The notes under the pieces: generated by a model
What the model was told of the DNA's origin: nothing
Databases searched by the model: none
The model's input: only the letters and a program-made list of their open reading frames with translations
Program-made: the position numbers and the translations under genes
Assembly: GCA_963678585.2 (NCBI GenBank)
Contig: CAXXGA010000002.1
Coordinates: forward strand, 682,001-746,000
Length of the DNA: 64,000 nt
From: Breoghania sp963678585
GTDB lineage: Bacteria > Pseudomonadota > Alphaproteobacteria > Rhizobiales > Stappiaceae
Reading direction: 5' to 3'
Shown here: piece by piece, positions 16,705 to 25,104 of the stretch
Numbering within the stretch: the stretch's first letter is position 1
Layout: the number at the start of each line of letters is the position of its first letter

Positions 16705-18321
16705 ATGACCGTCGTGTCCAAGGCCGTTCCGGTTCCCGAGTTGGTAACCGTCAAGCGGGCTCTGCTTTCCGTTTCCGACAAGACCGGGCTGATCGACTTC
16801 GCCCGCGCGCTCTCCGGCAAGGGTATCGAACTCGTATCCACCGGTGGTACGCGCAAGGCAATCGCCGATGCCGGTATCCCGGTTATCGATATCTCCGAGG
16901 TCACCGGCTTCCCCGAGATCATGGACGGTCGCGTGAAGACGCTGCATCCCAAGGTCCATGGCGGCCTGCTGGGCATTCGCGACGACGCCGACCACGCCAA
17001 GGCGATGGAAGAGCACGGCATCGAGGGCATCGACCTGCTGGTCGTCAATCTCTACCCCTTCGAGGAAACGGTTGCCGCGGGCGCTGACGCCGCCACGATC
17101 ATCGAGAACATCGATATCGGCGGCCCGGCCATGATCCGCGCCGGCGCCAAGAACCACGCCTATGTGTCCGTGGTCGTTGATCCGGCCGACTATGCGTCCG
17201 TCATCGAAGCGCTGGATGCCAATGACGGCCAGGTGCCGCTCGATGTGCGCCGGAAGCTCGCCGCCAAGGCCTATGCCCGCACCGGCGCCTATGACGCCGC
17301 CGTTTCCGGCTGGTTTGCAGGCGAGCTTGGCAACCCCACGCCCGACTATCGCGCCTTCGGCGGCAAGCTCAAGGAAGTCATGCGCTACGGCGAGAATCCG
17401 CACCAGAAGGCGGGCTTCTATCTCAGCGGCGACAACCGTCCCGGCGTCGCCACCGCGCGCCAGCTTCAGGGCAAGCAGCTCTCCTACAACAACATCAACG
17501 ACACCGACGCCGCTTTCGAGCTGGTCGCCGAGTTCGATCCCGCCCGCACGGCTGCCGTCGCCATCATCAAGCACGCCAACCCCTGCGGCGTGGCGGAAGG
17601 CGAAACGCTGGTCGATGCCTACGCCAAGGCGTTGGCCTGCGATCCGGTTTCCGCCTTCGGTGGCATCGTCGCGCTGAACCGCAAGCTCGACGCGGAAGCG
17701 GCCACCGAGATCGTCAAGGTCTTCACCGAAGTGATCATCGCCCCGGACGCCGACGAAGCGGCCATCGGGATCATCGCGGCCAAGAAGAACCTGCGCCTGC
17801 TGCTGACCGGCGGCCTGCCGGACGCGCGTGCGGAAGGCACCTTCTTCAAGTCCGTCTCCGGCGGCATGCTGGTGCAGTCGCGCGACAACGGCTCCATCGA
17901 TGATCTCGACCTGAAGGTCGTCACCAAGCGTGCGCCGAGCGAGCAGGAGCTGGCCGACCTCAAGTTCGCCTTCCGCGTCGCCAAGCACGTGAAGTCCAAC
18001 GCCATCGTCTACGTGAAGGACGGGGCGACGGTGGGTGTCGGCGCGGGCCAGATGAGCCGCGTGGACTCAGCCCGCATCGCGGCCCGCAAGGCCGAGGATG
18101 CCGCCGAGGCCGCCGGGCTTTCCGAGCCGCTCACCAAGGGCTGCGTGGTCGCTTCCGATGCTTTCTTCCCCTTCGCGGACGGTCTTCTGTCGGCAGCCGA
18201 AGCGGGCGCAACGGCTGTCATTCAGCCGGGCGGCTCAATGCGCGACGATGAAGTGATCAAGGCGGCCGATGAGGCGGGCCTCGCCATGGTCATGACGGGC
18301 ATGCGCCACTTCCGTCACTGA
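16705..18321 (+). CDS. purH: Bifunctional AICAR transformylase / IMP cyclohydrolase
   Basis: A 538-residue enzyme catalysing the last two steps of IMP synthesis. The N-terminal cyclohydrolase domain is marked by ALLSVSDKTGLIDFARAL, STGGTRKAI and GRVKTLHPKVHGGLL; the transformylase domain contains MRYGENPHQKA, the lysine-histidine pair in IIKHANPCGVA, and the C-terminal SDAFFPFADG. Length agrees with E. coli PurH (529). The start at 16705 (MTVVSKAV) gives the normal N-terminus. Terminated by the hairpin at 18360-18394. Confidence 0.96.
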   Translation: MTVVSKAVPVPELVTVKRALLSVSDKTGLIDFARALSGKGIELVSTGGTRKAIADAGIPVIDISEVTGFPEIMDGRVKTLHPKVHGGLLGIRDDADHAKAMEEHGIEGIDLLVVNLYPFEETVAAGADAATIIENIDIGGPAMIRAGAKNHAYVSVVVDPADYASVIEALDANDGQVPLDVRRKLAAKAYARTGAYDAAVSGWFAGELGNPTPDYRAFGGKLKEVMRYGENPHQKAGFYLSGDNRPGVATARQLQGKQLSYNNINDTDAAFELVAEFDPARTAAVAIIKHANPCGVAEGETLVDAYAKALACDPVSAFGGIVALNRKLDAEAATEIVKVFTEVIIAPDADEAAIGIIAAKKNLRLLLTGGLPDARAEGTFFKSVSGGMLVQSRDNGSIDDLDLKVVTKRAPSEQELADLKFAFRVAKHVKSNAIVYVKDGATVGVGAGQMSRVDSARIAARKAEDAAEAAGLSEPLTKGCVVASDAFFPFADGLLSAAEAGATAVIQPGGSMRDDEVIKAADEAGLAMVMTGMRHFRH

Positions 18322-18359
18322 GCCGGGCGCTTTTGAGCGCGCTCCCTTGAGAATGCATC

Positions 18360-18394
18360 AGGCCCTTCCTCGCTTGTCCGGGGAAGGGCCTTTT
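18360..18394 (+). terminator. Intrinsic terminator after purH
   Basis: Stem AGGCCCTTCC / GGAAGGGCCT with a 12-base loop, followed by TTTT, 38 bases after the purH stop. Confidence 0.88.
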
Positions 18395-18610
18395 CGTGAG
18401 TAAGTGAAATTACGAACAGAAGGGTCATATATATAAACACATAGTGGGTCTTGCATATGTGACAAAATGTATGTATTCGAGAAACTATTGTAACAAACTA
18501 CTATATTTTGAGCTGGTTGGAGAATTATATTTAACTAATTGGGGTTATGATCAGATCCGATGAATTCTTGCTTTGCCGGTTCCGGTTAAGTGAAAGTGCG
18601 GAGACACTGA
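18395..18610 (+). promoter_or_regulatory. AT-rich upstream region of chemoreceptor gene
   Basis: About 150 bases here are strikingly AT-rich compared with the surrounding GC-rich DNA, including an ATATATATAA run near 18429 and TATATTT near 18501. This presumably holds the promoter of the chemoreceptor that starts at 18611. I do not see a confident sigma-54 or sigma-70 box at standard spacing, so the exact promoter position is left open. Confidence 0.5.
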
Positions 18611-20701
18611 ATGTTCAATCGGATGAAACTGACAACCAAGCTGATTGCGATCAGCATCCCGCTTTTGGCGGCCGTCCTGATTATCGGGATCGGGTTTATC
18701 GGATGGCGTGCGTCGGATGTCACGCACAGGCTCGCGCTCAACGAGGCCGAAGCGGTCGCGCGCGAGCAGGCCGAAATGGTTCGACGTACGATGGAAAACG
18801 GGCTGGATACGGCAAGGACACTTGCGGGCAGCCTGTCTGGGCTGAAGACAACCGGGGTCACCAGTCGCGAGGGCTGGACGGCAGCGGTGGAAAGGATAGC
18901 GAAATCCAACCCGCAGCTTTCCGGCGCCTGGGGCACCGTGATCAACAATGATCTCGACGGCCGCGATGCTGAATTCGCGACGGATGAAAAGTCAGCGGAA
19001 GGCCGCTGGGCACCCTATTACTTCCGCGATGCCGAAGGCAAACTTGGCTATCGCCCGGTGACCGATCTGGGGGCCGAGGACGGCTGGTTCCATGTTCCCT
19101 ATAACACCGGAAAGCCCTTCGTCACCGAGCCCTACAGCTGGGAAGTCGCCGGCAAGACGGTCATGGGCGTTTCCTTCGCGGTTCCTGTCCAAAATGCCGA
19201 CAAGACGATCGGTGTTGCAGGCGTCGATCTGATGCTCGCTCCGCTCTCCGCGGCGCTCAACGGTCTTCATCCGCTCGGTACCGGCTCCGTCTATCTTCTG
19301 TCGGAAAAGGGTATGATGATTTCGCACACCGACGGAACGCTCCTCGGCAAGAACTGGTCGGAAGGGCGTTCGGAGCAGGATGCTGCGGAAACCGCCAATG
19401 TGCTCGGTGCGATCGCGCGCGGGCAGAGCTACATCTATGAAGGTTATTCCAACACGCTCGCAACCGGGGTCGAACGCATCGTCATGCCGGTGAAGATCGG
19501 AAGCACCGGAACGACCCTCGCCGTGGTGGTGAGCGTGCCGACGTCAACCCTCCTGCAGGCCTCTTGGGATATTGTCCTGATGATTTCCGGCATCGGCGTC
19601 GTCCTGTTGGTGATCGCAGGCACGTCGATCTTCCTGCTGGGCACCCGGATCGTGCGCAGGCCGCTTGAGGCTGTTGTCAGCAACATCCAGGGTCTGATCG
19701 ACCGTCATTACGATCAACCGATTTCCGGCACCGAGCGCGGAGATGAAATCGGCGAGATCAACCAGGCGCTGAACGTCTTCCGCGACAAGCTTTCCGAAGC
19801 CGACCGATTGGCTGAGGAGCAGGCGCAAGAGCAGAAGCGTCAGCTTGCCCGCGCCGAGACGATTGCCCGGATGTCGGCCGACTTCGACCAGAAGGTCTCG
19901 CATCTGGTCGCCACCGTGTCGTCGCAGGTGGGAGAACTGAACGGCGCGGCGCAGACGCTGTCCAACGAAGCCGATCAGACAAGTCAGCAAAGCTCCAACG
20001 TCGCGGCCGCTTCCGAGGAAGCTTCCACGAATGTGGAGACGGTGGCTTCCGCCGCCGAAGAACTGCTCGCATCGGTCAGCGAGATCAGTCGTCAGATGTC
20101 CACCTCCACCGGCATCGCCATGCAGGCAGTTCAACAGGCGGAGGCGACGAACGACAAGATTCAGGGCCTCGCTCAGGCCGCCAACCGCATTAGCGAAGTC
20201 CTGAAGCTGATCACCGACGTTGCCGAACAGACCAACCTTCTCGCACTCAATGCCACCATCGAGGCAGCGCGCGCGGGGGAGGCGGGCAAGGGCTTTGCCG
20301 TCGTCGCGGCGGAAGTGAAGGAACTTGCCAACCAGACAGCAAAGGCAACGGAAGAGATCGCCACCCAGATCCAGTCCGTCCAGAACGAGACCGCCGGTTC
20401 GGTGGAAGCGATCCAGAGCATCTCCCATACGATCGAGCAGATGAACGAGATTGCCGCGAACATTCAGGCTGCGGTGGAACAACAGGGTGCGGCGACGCAG
20501 GAGATCGCGCGCAACATCCAGGAAGCTTCCAACGGCACGCAGGAAGTTGCTCGCAATATCGTCTCCGTGTCCAAATCCGCCATGGAAACCGGCACGGCCG
20601 CTCGTCAGGTCGGCTCGGTCGCCAATGTCCTGAGCGGCGAGGCGGCCTCGTTGAAGCAAGAGGTTGACGTCTTTATCGCAGGCGTGCGCGACGTCGCCTG
20701 A
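18611..20701 (+). CDS. Methyl-accepting chemotaxis protein (periplasmic Cache-type sensor, HAMP)
   Basis: A 696-residue transmembrane chemoreceptor. Membrane segment 1 is at residues 10-31; a periplasmic double-Cache/PDC-like domain follows to about 300 (GWFHVPYNTGKPFVTEPYSW, MGVSFAVPV, GVAGVDLML are typical); membrane segment 2 is at about 318-342 and HAMP at about 343-395. The signalling hairpin tip EQTNLLALNATIEAARAGEAGKGFAVVAAEVK is intact. It would pass ligand signals to CheA/CheW. The ligand is not deducible. No che genes are nearby, as is common for scattered receptors. Confidence 0.93.
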   Translation: MFNRMKLTTKLIAISIPLLAAVLIIGIGFIGWRASDVTHRLALNEAEAVAREQAEMVRRTMENGLDTARTLAGSLSGLKTTGVTSREGWTAAVERIAKSNPQLSGAWGTVINNDLDGRDAEFATDEKSAEGRWAPYYFRDAEGKLGYRPVTDLGAEDGWFHVPYNTGKPFVTEPYSWEVAGKTVMGVSFAVPVQNADKTIGVAGVDLMLAPLSAALNGLHPLGTGSVYLLSEKGMMISHTDGTLLGKNWSEGRSEQDAAETANVLGAIARGQSYIYEGYSNTLATGVERIVMPVKIGSTGTTLAVVVSVPTSTLLQASWDIVLMISGIGVVLLVIAGTSIFLLGTRIVRRPLEAVVSNIQGLIDRHYDQPISGTERGDEIGEINQALNVFRDKLSEADRLAEEQAQEQKRQLARAETIARMSADFDQKVSHLVATVSSQVGELNGAAQTLSNEADQTSQQSSNVAAASEEASTNVETVASAAEELLASVSEISRQMSTSTGIAMQAVQQAEATNDKIQGLAQAANRISEVLKLITDVAEQTNLLALNATIEAARAGEAGKGFAVVAAEVKELANQTAKATEEIATQIQSVQNETAGSVEAIQSISHTIEQMNEIAANIQAAVEQQGAATQEIARNIQEASNGTQEVARNIVSVSKSAMETGTAARQVGSVANVLSGEAASLKQEVDVFIAGVRDVA

Positions 20702-20709
20702 CAATCGGG

Positions 20710-20752
20710 GCGGGCCTTTCAGGTGGCGACACCGGAAGGCCCGCTTTCCTTT
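20710..20752 (+). terminator. Likely terminator after chemoreceptor gene
   Basis: Arms GCGGGCCTT (20710-20718) and AAGGCCCGC (20736-20744) enclose a loop that can itself pair, followed by TTTCCTTT. It lies 9 bases after the stop codon. Confidence 0.75.
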
Positions 20753-20771
20753 CGGGACCGGCGAACCAGCC

Positions 20772-21035
20772 CTATTTGCAGACGCGACCGGTCCTGCGCA
20801 CGCATTCCTGCTGGCGCGAATGTTCCTTCCAATAGGTCGAATGGAAGTCCCTGTTGGGGTTGCAGCGCACCTTTGCTACGGCGCGTCCGATTGGCGTGTC
20901 GTAATTCCCGGCCTTTTTCGCCTTCTCGCAAGCTGCGCGCTGTTTCTGGGTGAGTTTCGCCGCGTGAGCGGGCGTAGCCTGAATGGCCGTAACGGCGACC
21001 AGGGTGGCAAAAAGCGTGCACAGAAGTGTTTTCAT
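20772..21035 (-). CDS. Small secreted four-cysteine protein, unknown function
   Basis: An 87-residue protein with a signal peptide (TLLCTLFATLVAVTAIQATPAHA, cut after residue 25) and a basic mature part of about 61 residues containing exactly four cysteines (C36, C58, C78, C86), a pattern that suggests two disulfides in the periplasm. A GAGGGAAA ribosome binding site lies just before the ATG. It occupies its own gap between the chemoreceptor and the MFS gene. I do not recognise a named family. Confidence 0.75.
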   Translation of the reverse strand: MKTLLCTLFATLVAVTAIQATPAHAAKLTQKQRAACEKAKKAGNYDTPIGRAVAKVRCNPNRDFHSTYWKEHSRQQECVRRTGRVCK

Positions 21036-21067
21036 GACAGTTTCCCTCGACAGACTGCGTATTTATA

Positions 21068-22465
21068 TCAAATAGGCGTTAGAATGAAACTCTCTCCCCG
21101 TTGCGGGGGGACTTTCGCTAACAACAGTCCGCCCAGCACGAACAGGGCGATGATCGCCGAAATGCCAATCCGCTGACTGCCGCTGACGCTCGTCACGATG
21201 GCGACGGCGACCGGTCCGATGAAACTCGTCGCCTTGCCCGCCAGCGCATAGAGCCCGAAGGTTTCCGTCATCTGCCCCGGTTGGGAAAGCCGCACGAGAA
21301 GCGTGCGCGAAGCGGCCTGAAGCGGTCCGGCTGCCGCCCCGATCAATCCGCCCAGAACGAGATAGAGCCGCTCCGGCAGGGACGTAAAGAGCCCGCCTGT
21401 CTCCGGCGGGGCGACATGAATGACGAAAAGCACGGTCTCGCGGTCGATGGAAACGATGGCGAGGGAGCAGGCGGTCAGGATCGCGATAGAGCCGATCAGC
21501 ACGGGGCGCGGCCCGAGCCGGTCGTCGAGAAACCCGCCGACAAGCGCGCCCGCGGTTCCCGTCACTGTCAGCAGGATGCCGAAAAGCCCGATCTGCAGCG
21601 TCTGCCAGCCAAGTTGCCCGGCGGCAAAGATCCCGCCAAAGGCGAAGAGCGCCGTCAGTGCATCGCGATAGGCCATGGAGGCGGCAAGGAACATCCACAG
21701 CGATTTCTCCTGCCGCGTATGGCGAATGCTCTCCTTGAGATTGGCGATCCCGAACCGCACGGCGCGCCCGACGGGCATGCGCGCGGGCGCGTCCGGCACG
21801 AAGAGAAAGAGCGGAGCCACGAAGACCAGATACCAGATCGCGGTCAGCGGCCCCGCCGCCCGGTCGCCCGCATGACTGGCGGGATCGAGCCCGAAGGCGG
21901 GCGAAAACCCGAGGATTGTTCGCCCGGTTCCTGTATCGGCGGCCAGAAATCCCAGCACGATGACGAGGCTGACGAGCCCACCCAGATATCCCATCGCCCA
22001 GCCCATGCCGGAAAGCCGCCCGAGCCTTTTCGGGCTCACGAGGTCTGGCATCATGGCGTTGTTGAAGACGGTGGCATATTCCGCGCCCAGCGTTGCAACC
22101 CCGTAGGCAACGAGTGCGAGTGCAACTGCTCCGGCCCCTCCCGGCGCTGCGAACCACAGGGCGGCCGCGCCCGCCACGAGCAGCAGCGAGAAGGCGGCGA
22201 TCCATGGTTTGCGCCGCCCCGCCGCATCGGCGATGGCCCCCAGAAGGGGAGAGGTGAGCGCGATGACGAGGCCCGCGGCGCCCGCTGTATAGCCCCACAG
22301 GGCCTGCCCCTCGGCGGGCGTGGCGGCGAGGTGAGAGGCGAAATAGGGCGCAAATACGAATGTGGTGATCAGTGTGAAATAAGGCTGCGCCGCCCAGTCG
22401 AAGAGCGCCCATGAAAACAGGGCGGAAAAAGAAACGCGGGTGCGAGGGAAGGATCGGGAGGGCAG
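21068..22465 (-). CDS. MFS permease, UMF1/Atg22-like, with non-canonical start
   Basis: A 12-segment major facilitator of the UMF1-like group: ALFSWALFDWAAQPYFTLI at the N-terminus, ATVFNNAMMPDLVSPKRLGRLSGMGWAMGYLGG in the first half, and a C-terminal half ending near 21068. The reading frame is open to the stop at 22504, but contains no ATG, GTG or TTG before the GTG at 22177, which would remove the first two or three membrane segments. The most plausible start is a CTG at 22465, eight bases after GGAG. A start codon lost by mutation or a sequencing error upstream would also explain it. Substrate unknown. Confidence 0.8.
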   Translation of the reverse strand: MPSRSFPRTRVSFSALFSWALFDWAAQPYFTLITTFVFAPYFASHLAATPAEGQALWGYTAGAAGLVIALTSPLLGAIADAAGRRKPWIAAFSLLLVAGAAALWFAAPGGAGAVALALVAYGVATLGAEYATVFNNAMMPDLVSPKRLGRLSGMGWAMGYLGGLVSLVIVLGFLAADTGTGRTILGFSPAFGLDPASHAGDRAAGPLTAIWYLVFVAPLFLFVPDAPARMPVGRAVRFGIANLKESIRHTRQEKSLWMFLAASMAYRDALTALFAFGGIFAAGQLGWQTLQIGLFGILLTVTGTAGALVGGFLDDRLGPRPVLIGSIAILTACSLAIVSIDRETVLFVIHVAPPETGGLFTSLPERLYLVLGGLIGAAAGPLQAASRTLLVRLSQPGQMTETFGLYALAGKATSFIGPVAVAIVTSVSGSQRIGISAIIALFVLGGLLLAKVPPQRGESFILTPI

Positions 22466-22511
22466 GGCGCAGGCTCCGGAGCTGAACGATGACGCGTCAG
22501 CTTACTTCAGG

Positions 22512-23114
22512 TCAGCCCAAAGCGCGCTGACTATCCTTCGACGAATGTTTCGGCTCCGACTTTTCCATCGCTGATTTTGTCGGAACGGCGCTCCTGCGGG
22601 CAAGCTCGCGCATGTCGCTGTTGGGTTCCAGCAGATCCTCGACGAACCAGGCCGCGAACTGCGCGCGCCCGGAGACCCCGGCCTTGGCATAGATGCTGGT
22701 GAGCTGCGCCCGTACGGTGCCGGAGGCGGCTCCGCGGATCTCTGCAATCTGCGCCACATCGAGCCCCTTGAGCGCCAGAAGGCCCACGTCCTGTTCCGCG
22801 GGCGTCAGCCGCCAGAGCGAGAACTGGTTGTCGATCACTTGCGCAAGCGAGCCGCGCGCGCTGTTGAGCGCACGATCCTGCGCGCGCATGCGCCTGAGCG
22901 CCAGCCGCAGTTGCCATATGCCCATCACGACGCCCGCGCCAAGCGCAACGGCCACCAGCGCTTCCATGGCGCTTTCCGGCGATGCGGGCGCATCGATCAG
23001 ATCGGCGAGGGCGTCGGCGACGAAGAAGACCGCCGCCGTCATCTGAAGCATCAGCAGGGCGGCAAGGATCATGGAGGTCTTGCGCGCCTTGCCGCGTTGC
23101 TCGCTGCTTTTCAT
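22512..23114 (-). CDS. Membrane-anchored LuxR-type transcriptional regulator
   Basis: A 200-residue protein with two N-terminal membrane segments (about residues 14-36 and 47-66), a short linker helix and a C-terminal LuxR/GerE helix-turn-helix at about 97-160: LTPAEQDVGLLALKGLDVAQIAEIRGAASGTVRAQLTSIYAKAGVSGR. There is no receiver or autoinducer domain, so signals are probably sensed at the membrane or through a partner. Its ATG overlaps the stop of the cytochrome b gene (ATGA at 23111-23114), so the two are translationally coupled. The C-terminal 30 residues are charged and not part of the domain. Confidence 0.85.
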   Translation of the reverse strand: MKSSEQRGKARKTSMILAALLMLQMTAAVFFVADALADLIDAPASPESAMEALVAVALGAGVVMGIWQLRLALRRMRAQDRALNSARGSLAQVIDNQFSLWRLTPAEQDVGLLALKGLDVAQIAEIRGAASGTVRAQLTSIYAKAGVSGRAQFAAWFVEDLLEPNSDMRELARRSAVPTKSAMEKSEPKHSSKDSQRALG

Positions 23115-23752
23115 GCCTTGTGTTTTCCATACAGCATCGGGCGCAGGAGGTTTCGCCGCAATGCGCGGCTTTCGACAATGACACCGCCTACGTGGAAGGC
23201 CGCGAGGATCAGAAGCAGGTTGGCAAACGCCCCATGCACCTCCTCGGCCACGTCCTTCAGGCCGTGATCCTCGTCCTTTTTGGACGCAGCGGCAAGTGCC
23301 GACCAGTCGCCGGAGGCAACCGCGATTTTTTCCTCCGCGATGGTCACCGGGCTTCTCGCATCCGTCATGACGAGACCCGTGACGACCACGACGGCGAGGC
23401 TCGCCCACAGGGCGTAGACCATGATGGTGCCTGCCGGATTGTGCGAGCGATGTTCCTTCGGTCTGCCCCGGTGGAGGTCGCGCACATGGGCGAGGGCAGC
23501 GCGCGGCGAGGGCGGGAAGGAGGAAAAACGGGCCTCTGCCGGTCCGATGAAGCCCCAGGCCAGCCGCGTCGCCAGCACGGCCAGCACGGCCCAGCCGATC
23601 CACACATGCGTGATGCCGCCGGGCTTGTCGATCAGGCCGTTCACCAGAACCGCGGCAGCCACCAGCCAATGGGTGATGCGCACGAGTGGGTCCCAGGGGT
23701 CGGGAGGCGCAACCGCGCCCCCCGTCTCACCTTCAAAGGTGTGGTCAGTCAT
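23111..23752 (-). CDS. Cytochrome b/b561-type membrane protein
   Basis: A 213-residue diheme b-type cytochrome of the Ni/Fe-hydrogenase cytochrome b / b561 group. It has four membrane segments with candidate haem histidines in VRITHWLVA, ITHVWIGWAVLA, KDVAEEVHGAFANLL and LAAFHVGGV. Such proteins pass electrons across the inner membrane. It overlaps the PepSY gene upstream by 8 bases and the LuxR gene downstream by 4 bases, forming a tight three-gene operon. The physiological donor and acceptor are unknown. Confidence 0.88.
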   Translation of the reverse strand: MTDHTFEGETGGAVAPPDPWDPLVRITHWLVAAAVLVNGLIDKPGGITHVWIGWAVLAVLATRLAWGFIGPAEARFSSFPPSPRAALAHVRDLHRGRPKEHRSHNPAGTIMVYALWASLAVVVVTGLVMTDARSPVTIAEEKIAVASGDWSALAAASKKDEDHGLKDVAEEVHGAFANLLLILAAFHVGGVIVESRALRRNLLRPMLYGKHKA

Positions 23753-24002
23753 TGGCCTTGACCTTGGCGACCTTACCGGTGCGGGGGTCGATATAGACCT
23801 CCCAGCGCTTCATGCCGGCATCGTGGCACTTGGCCTCGATGTGGCCGTCTTCCGCCTCGAAATCCGGGTTCAGGCATCCGGCCTTTTCAAGAGAAGCGGT
23901 CGCCTGCGCCGGATCCTTGCCGACCATATCGCCCACGGCGGGCATGGCGTTGGCGGCCAGGGGAGCGAGAGCGAAAACGGCGGCGATCAGAAGCTTGTTC
24001 AT
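23745..24002 (-). CDS. PepSY domain-containing periplasmic protein
   Basis: An 85-residue protein with a signal peptide (LLIAAVFALAPLAANA) and one PepSY-type domain ending in the strand KRWEVYIDPRTGKVAKVKAND. Two cysteines (in KAGCLNPDF and EAKCHDAG) may form a disulfide. Small PepSY proteins often sit beside b-type cytochromes, as here, where its stop overlaps the cytochrome start by 8 bases. Likely the first gene of the operon. Confidence 0.85.
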   Translation of the reverse strand: MNKLLIAAVFALAPLAANAMPAVGDMVGKDPAQATASLEKAGCLNPDFEAEDGHIEAKCHDAGMKRWEVYIDPRTGKVAKVKAND

Positions 24003-24159
24003 CGGGAATGCCTTTCAATCTGACTGCGGTCGGCCTGACTGACCGAACCTGATCCCGATGTGCTTCGTCTTGCCCCTTTTGTGGATTGGCGATCCGCTGA
24101 AAACGCCTCCCGTAAGCGCGTGCTTATGCACGGGCCGGGCGGTTTTCCCTGAACGAGGT

Positions 24160-24201
24160 GCGGCGCGAGGGGCGACGGTTACGTCCCGTTCCTCGCGCCG
24201 C
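24160..24201 (-). terminator. Hairpin after SDR gene
   Basis: Perfect 11-bp arms GCGGCGCGAGG (24160-24170) and CCTCGCGCCGC (24191-24201), 14 bases after the SDR stop on the minus strand. It lacks a U-run, so it may be a weak terminator or an mRNA-end stabiliser. Confidence 0.55.
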
Positions 24202-24214
24202 CTCAGTCGCGGTC

Positions 24215-24940
24215 TTACCAGGCGATTTCGCCCGCATCGTTAAAGAAGCCACCGTTGGGGCCGTTGTCACCGACAAGCGCCATGCGGATCGCGATGACCG
24301 CGGCTTCCTCCGGCTGGCGGTCGGGGCCGAAATTGGTCGCTGCCGTCGCCGTGAAGCCGGGGCAGATGGCGTTGACCTTGAAGCCCTTGTCGGCAAGCCG
24401 CGCCGCATAGCTGACGGTCAGCGCATTCACCGCAGCCTTGGAAGCCGCATAGGTCGGCAGAACCTTGTCGGCGTGTTCCCATGTCGGGTCGTGACGCAGC
24501 CCGAAAGAGGCGAGTTCAGAGGACACGTTGACAATGCGCGGGGCGGGGGAGGCGGACAGCAGATCCAGCAGCGCCTCGGTCAGGCGCAGACCGCCCACGA
24601 CATTGAGCGACAGGGTCTGTTCCATCTTCTCAACCACCGACAGACCGGGCACGAAGTCGAGCCCGACACCGGCATTGTTGACCAGAATGTCCAGCCGCCC
24701 GAAGGTATCGGCGATGTGCTTCACAAGCTGTCCAACGCTTTCATCATCGGTGATGTCGAGTTGGACAGGGGTGACCTTCAGACCCTTCTCGGCGAGGGGG
24801 GCAGCCGCCGTTTCACCATTGGCGAGATCGCGGCAGCCCAACAGCACATGCACGCCTTCATGCGCGAGGCCAGTCATGATCGCTTCGCCGATGCCGCGGT
24901 TTGCACCGCTGACCAGCGCGATTTTTTCGTTGTTGCTCAT
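24215..24940 (-). CDS. Short-chain dehydrogenase/reductase
   Basis: A 241-residue classical SDR with the cofactor motif SGANRGIGEA near residues 11-20, DILVNNAGVG, the catalytic serine in IVNVSSELAS and the YAASK active-site pair. The overall layout resembles carbonyl reductase-like NADPH enzymes. It lies divergent from soxR, and its promoter carries a SoxR operator between -35 and -10 elements 19 bases apart, so it is a likely SoxR-induced gene acting on redox-cycling carbonyls or quinones; that role is inferred. Confidence 0.92.
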   Translation of the reverse strand: MSNNEKIALVSGANRGIGEAIMTGLAHEGVHVLLGCRDLANGETAAAPLAEKGLKVTPVQLDITDDESVGQLVKHIADTFGRLDILVNNAGVGLDFVPGLSVVEKMEQTLSLNVVGGLRLTEALLDLLSASPAPRIVNVSSELASFGLRHDPTWEHADKVLPTYAASKAAVNALTVSYAARLADKGFKVNAICPGFTATAATNFGPDRQPEEAAVIAIRMALVGDNGPNGGFFNDAGEIAW

Positions 24941-25061
24941 CGTTGGAGCCTGCTCCGTTCAGGATGGGGAGCCGCGGCGCAGGGTCGTTAGGCGCGCGTC
25001 GGCTGCTGAAACGCCCCGGCGCGTTGCCCGCCGGGAGGCTTGCGCATGCAAGCCGACCCAC

Positions 25062-25092
25062 CGTATAGAACCTCAAGTTAGGTTGAGGTCAA
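25062..25092 (-). promoter_or_regulatory. SoxR-type operator/promoter of the SDR gene
   Basis: The 18-base dyad CCTCAAGTTAGGTTGAGG at 25071-25088 matches the SoxR binding site. On the minus strand it lies between TTGACC (-35, 25092-25087) and TATACG (-10, 25067-25062), separated by exactly 19 bases, the over-long spacing typical of MerR-family-activated promoters. Transcription would run toward the SDR gene. The same site could let SoxR repress its own gene, which begins at 25105. Confidence 0.85.
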
Positions 25093-25104
25093 GCGAGTGT
25101 TTAA

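Noticed and set aside
21063..22412. Longer minus-strand frame (449 codons, ATG start) across the MFS gene
   Set aside because: Its product is Arg-rich and lacks membrane segments; the permease sequence is in the neighbouring frame, so this ATG belongs to the wrong frame.
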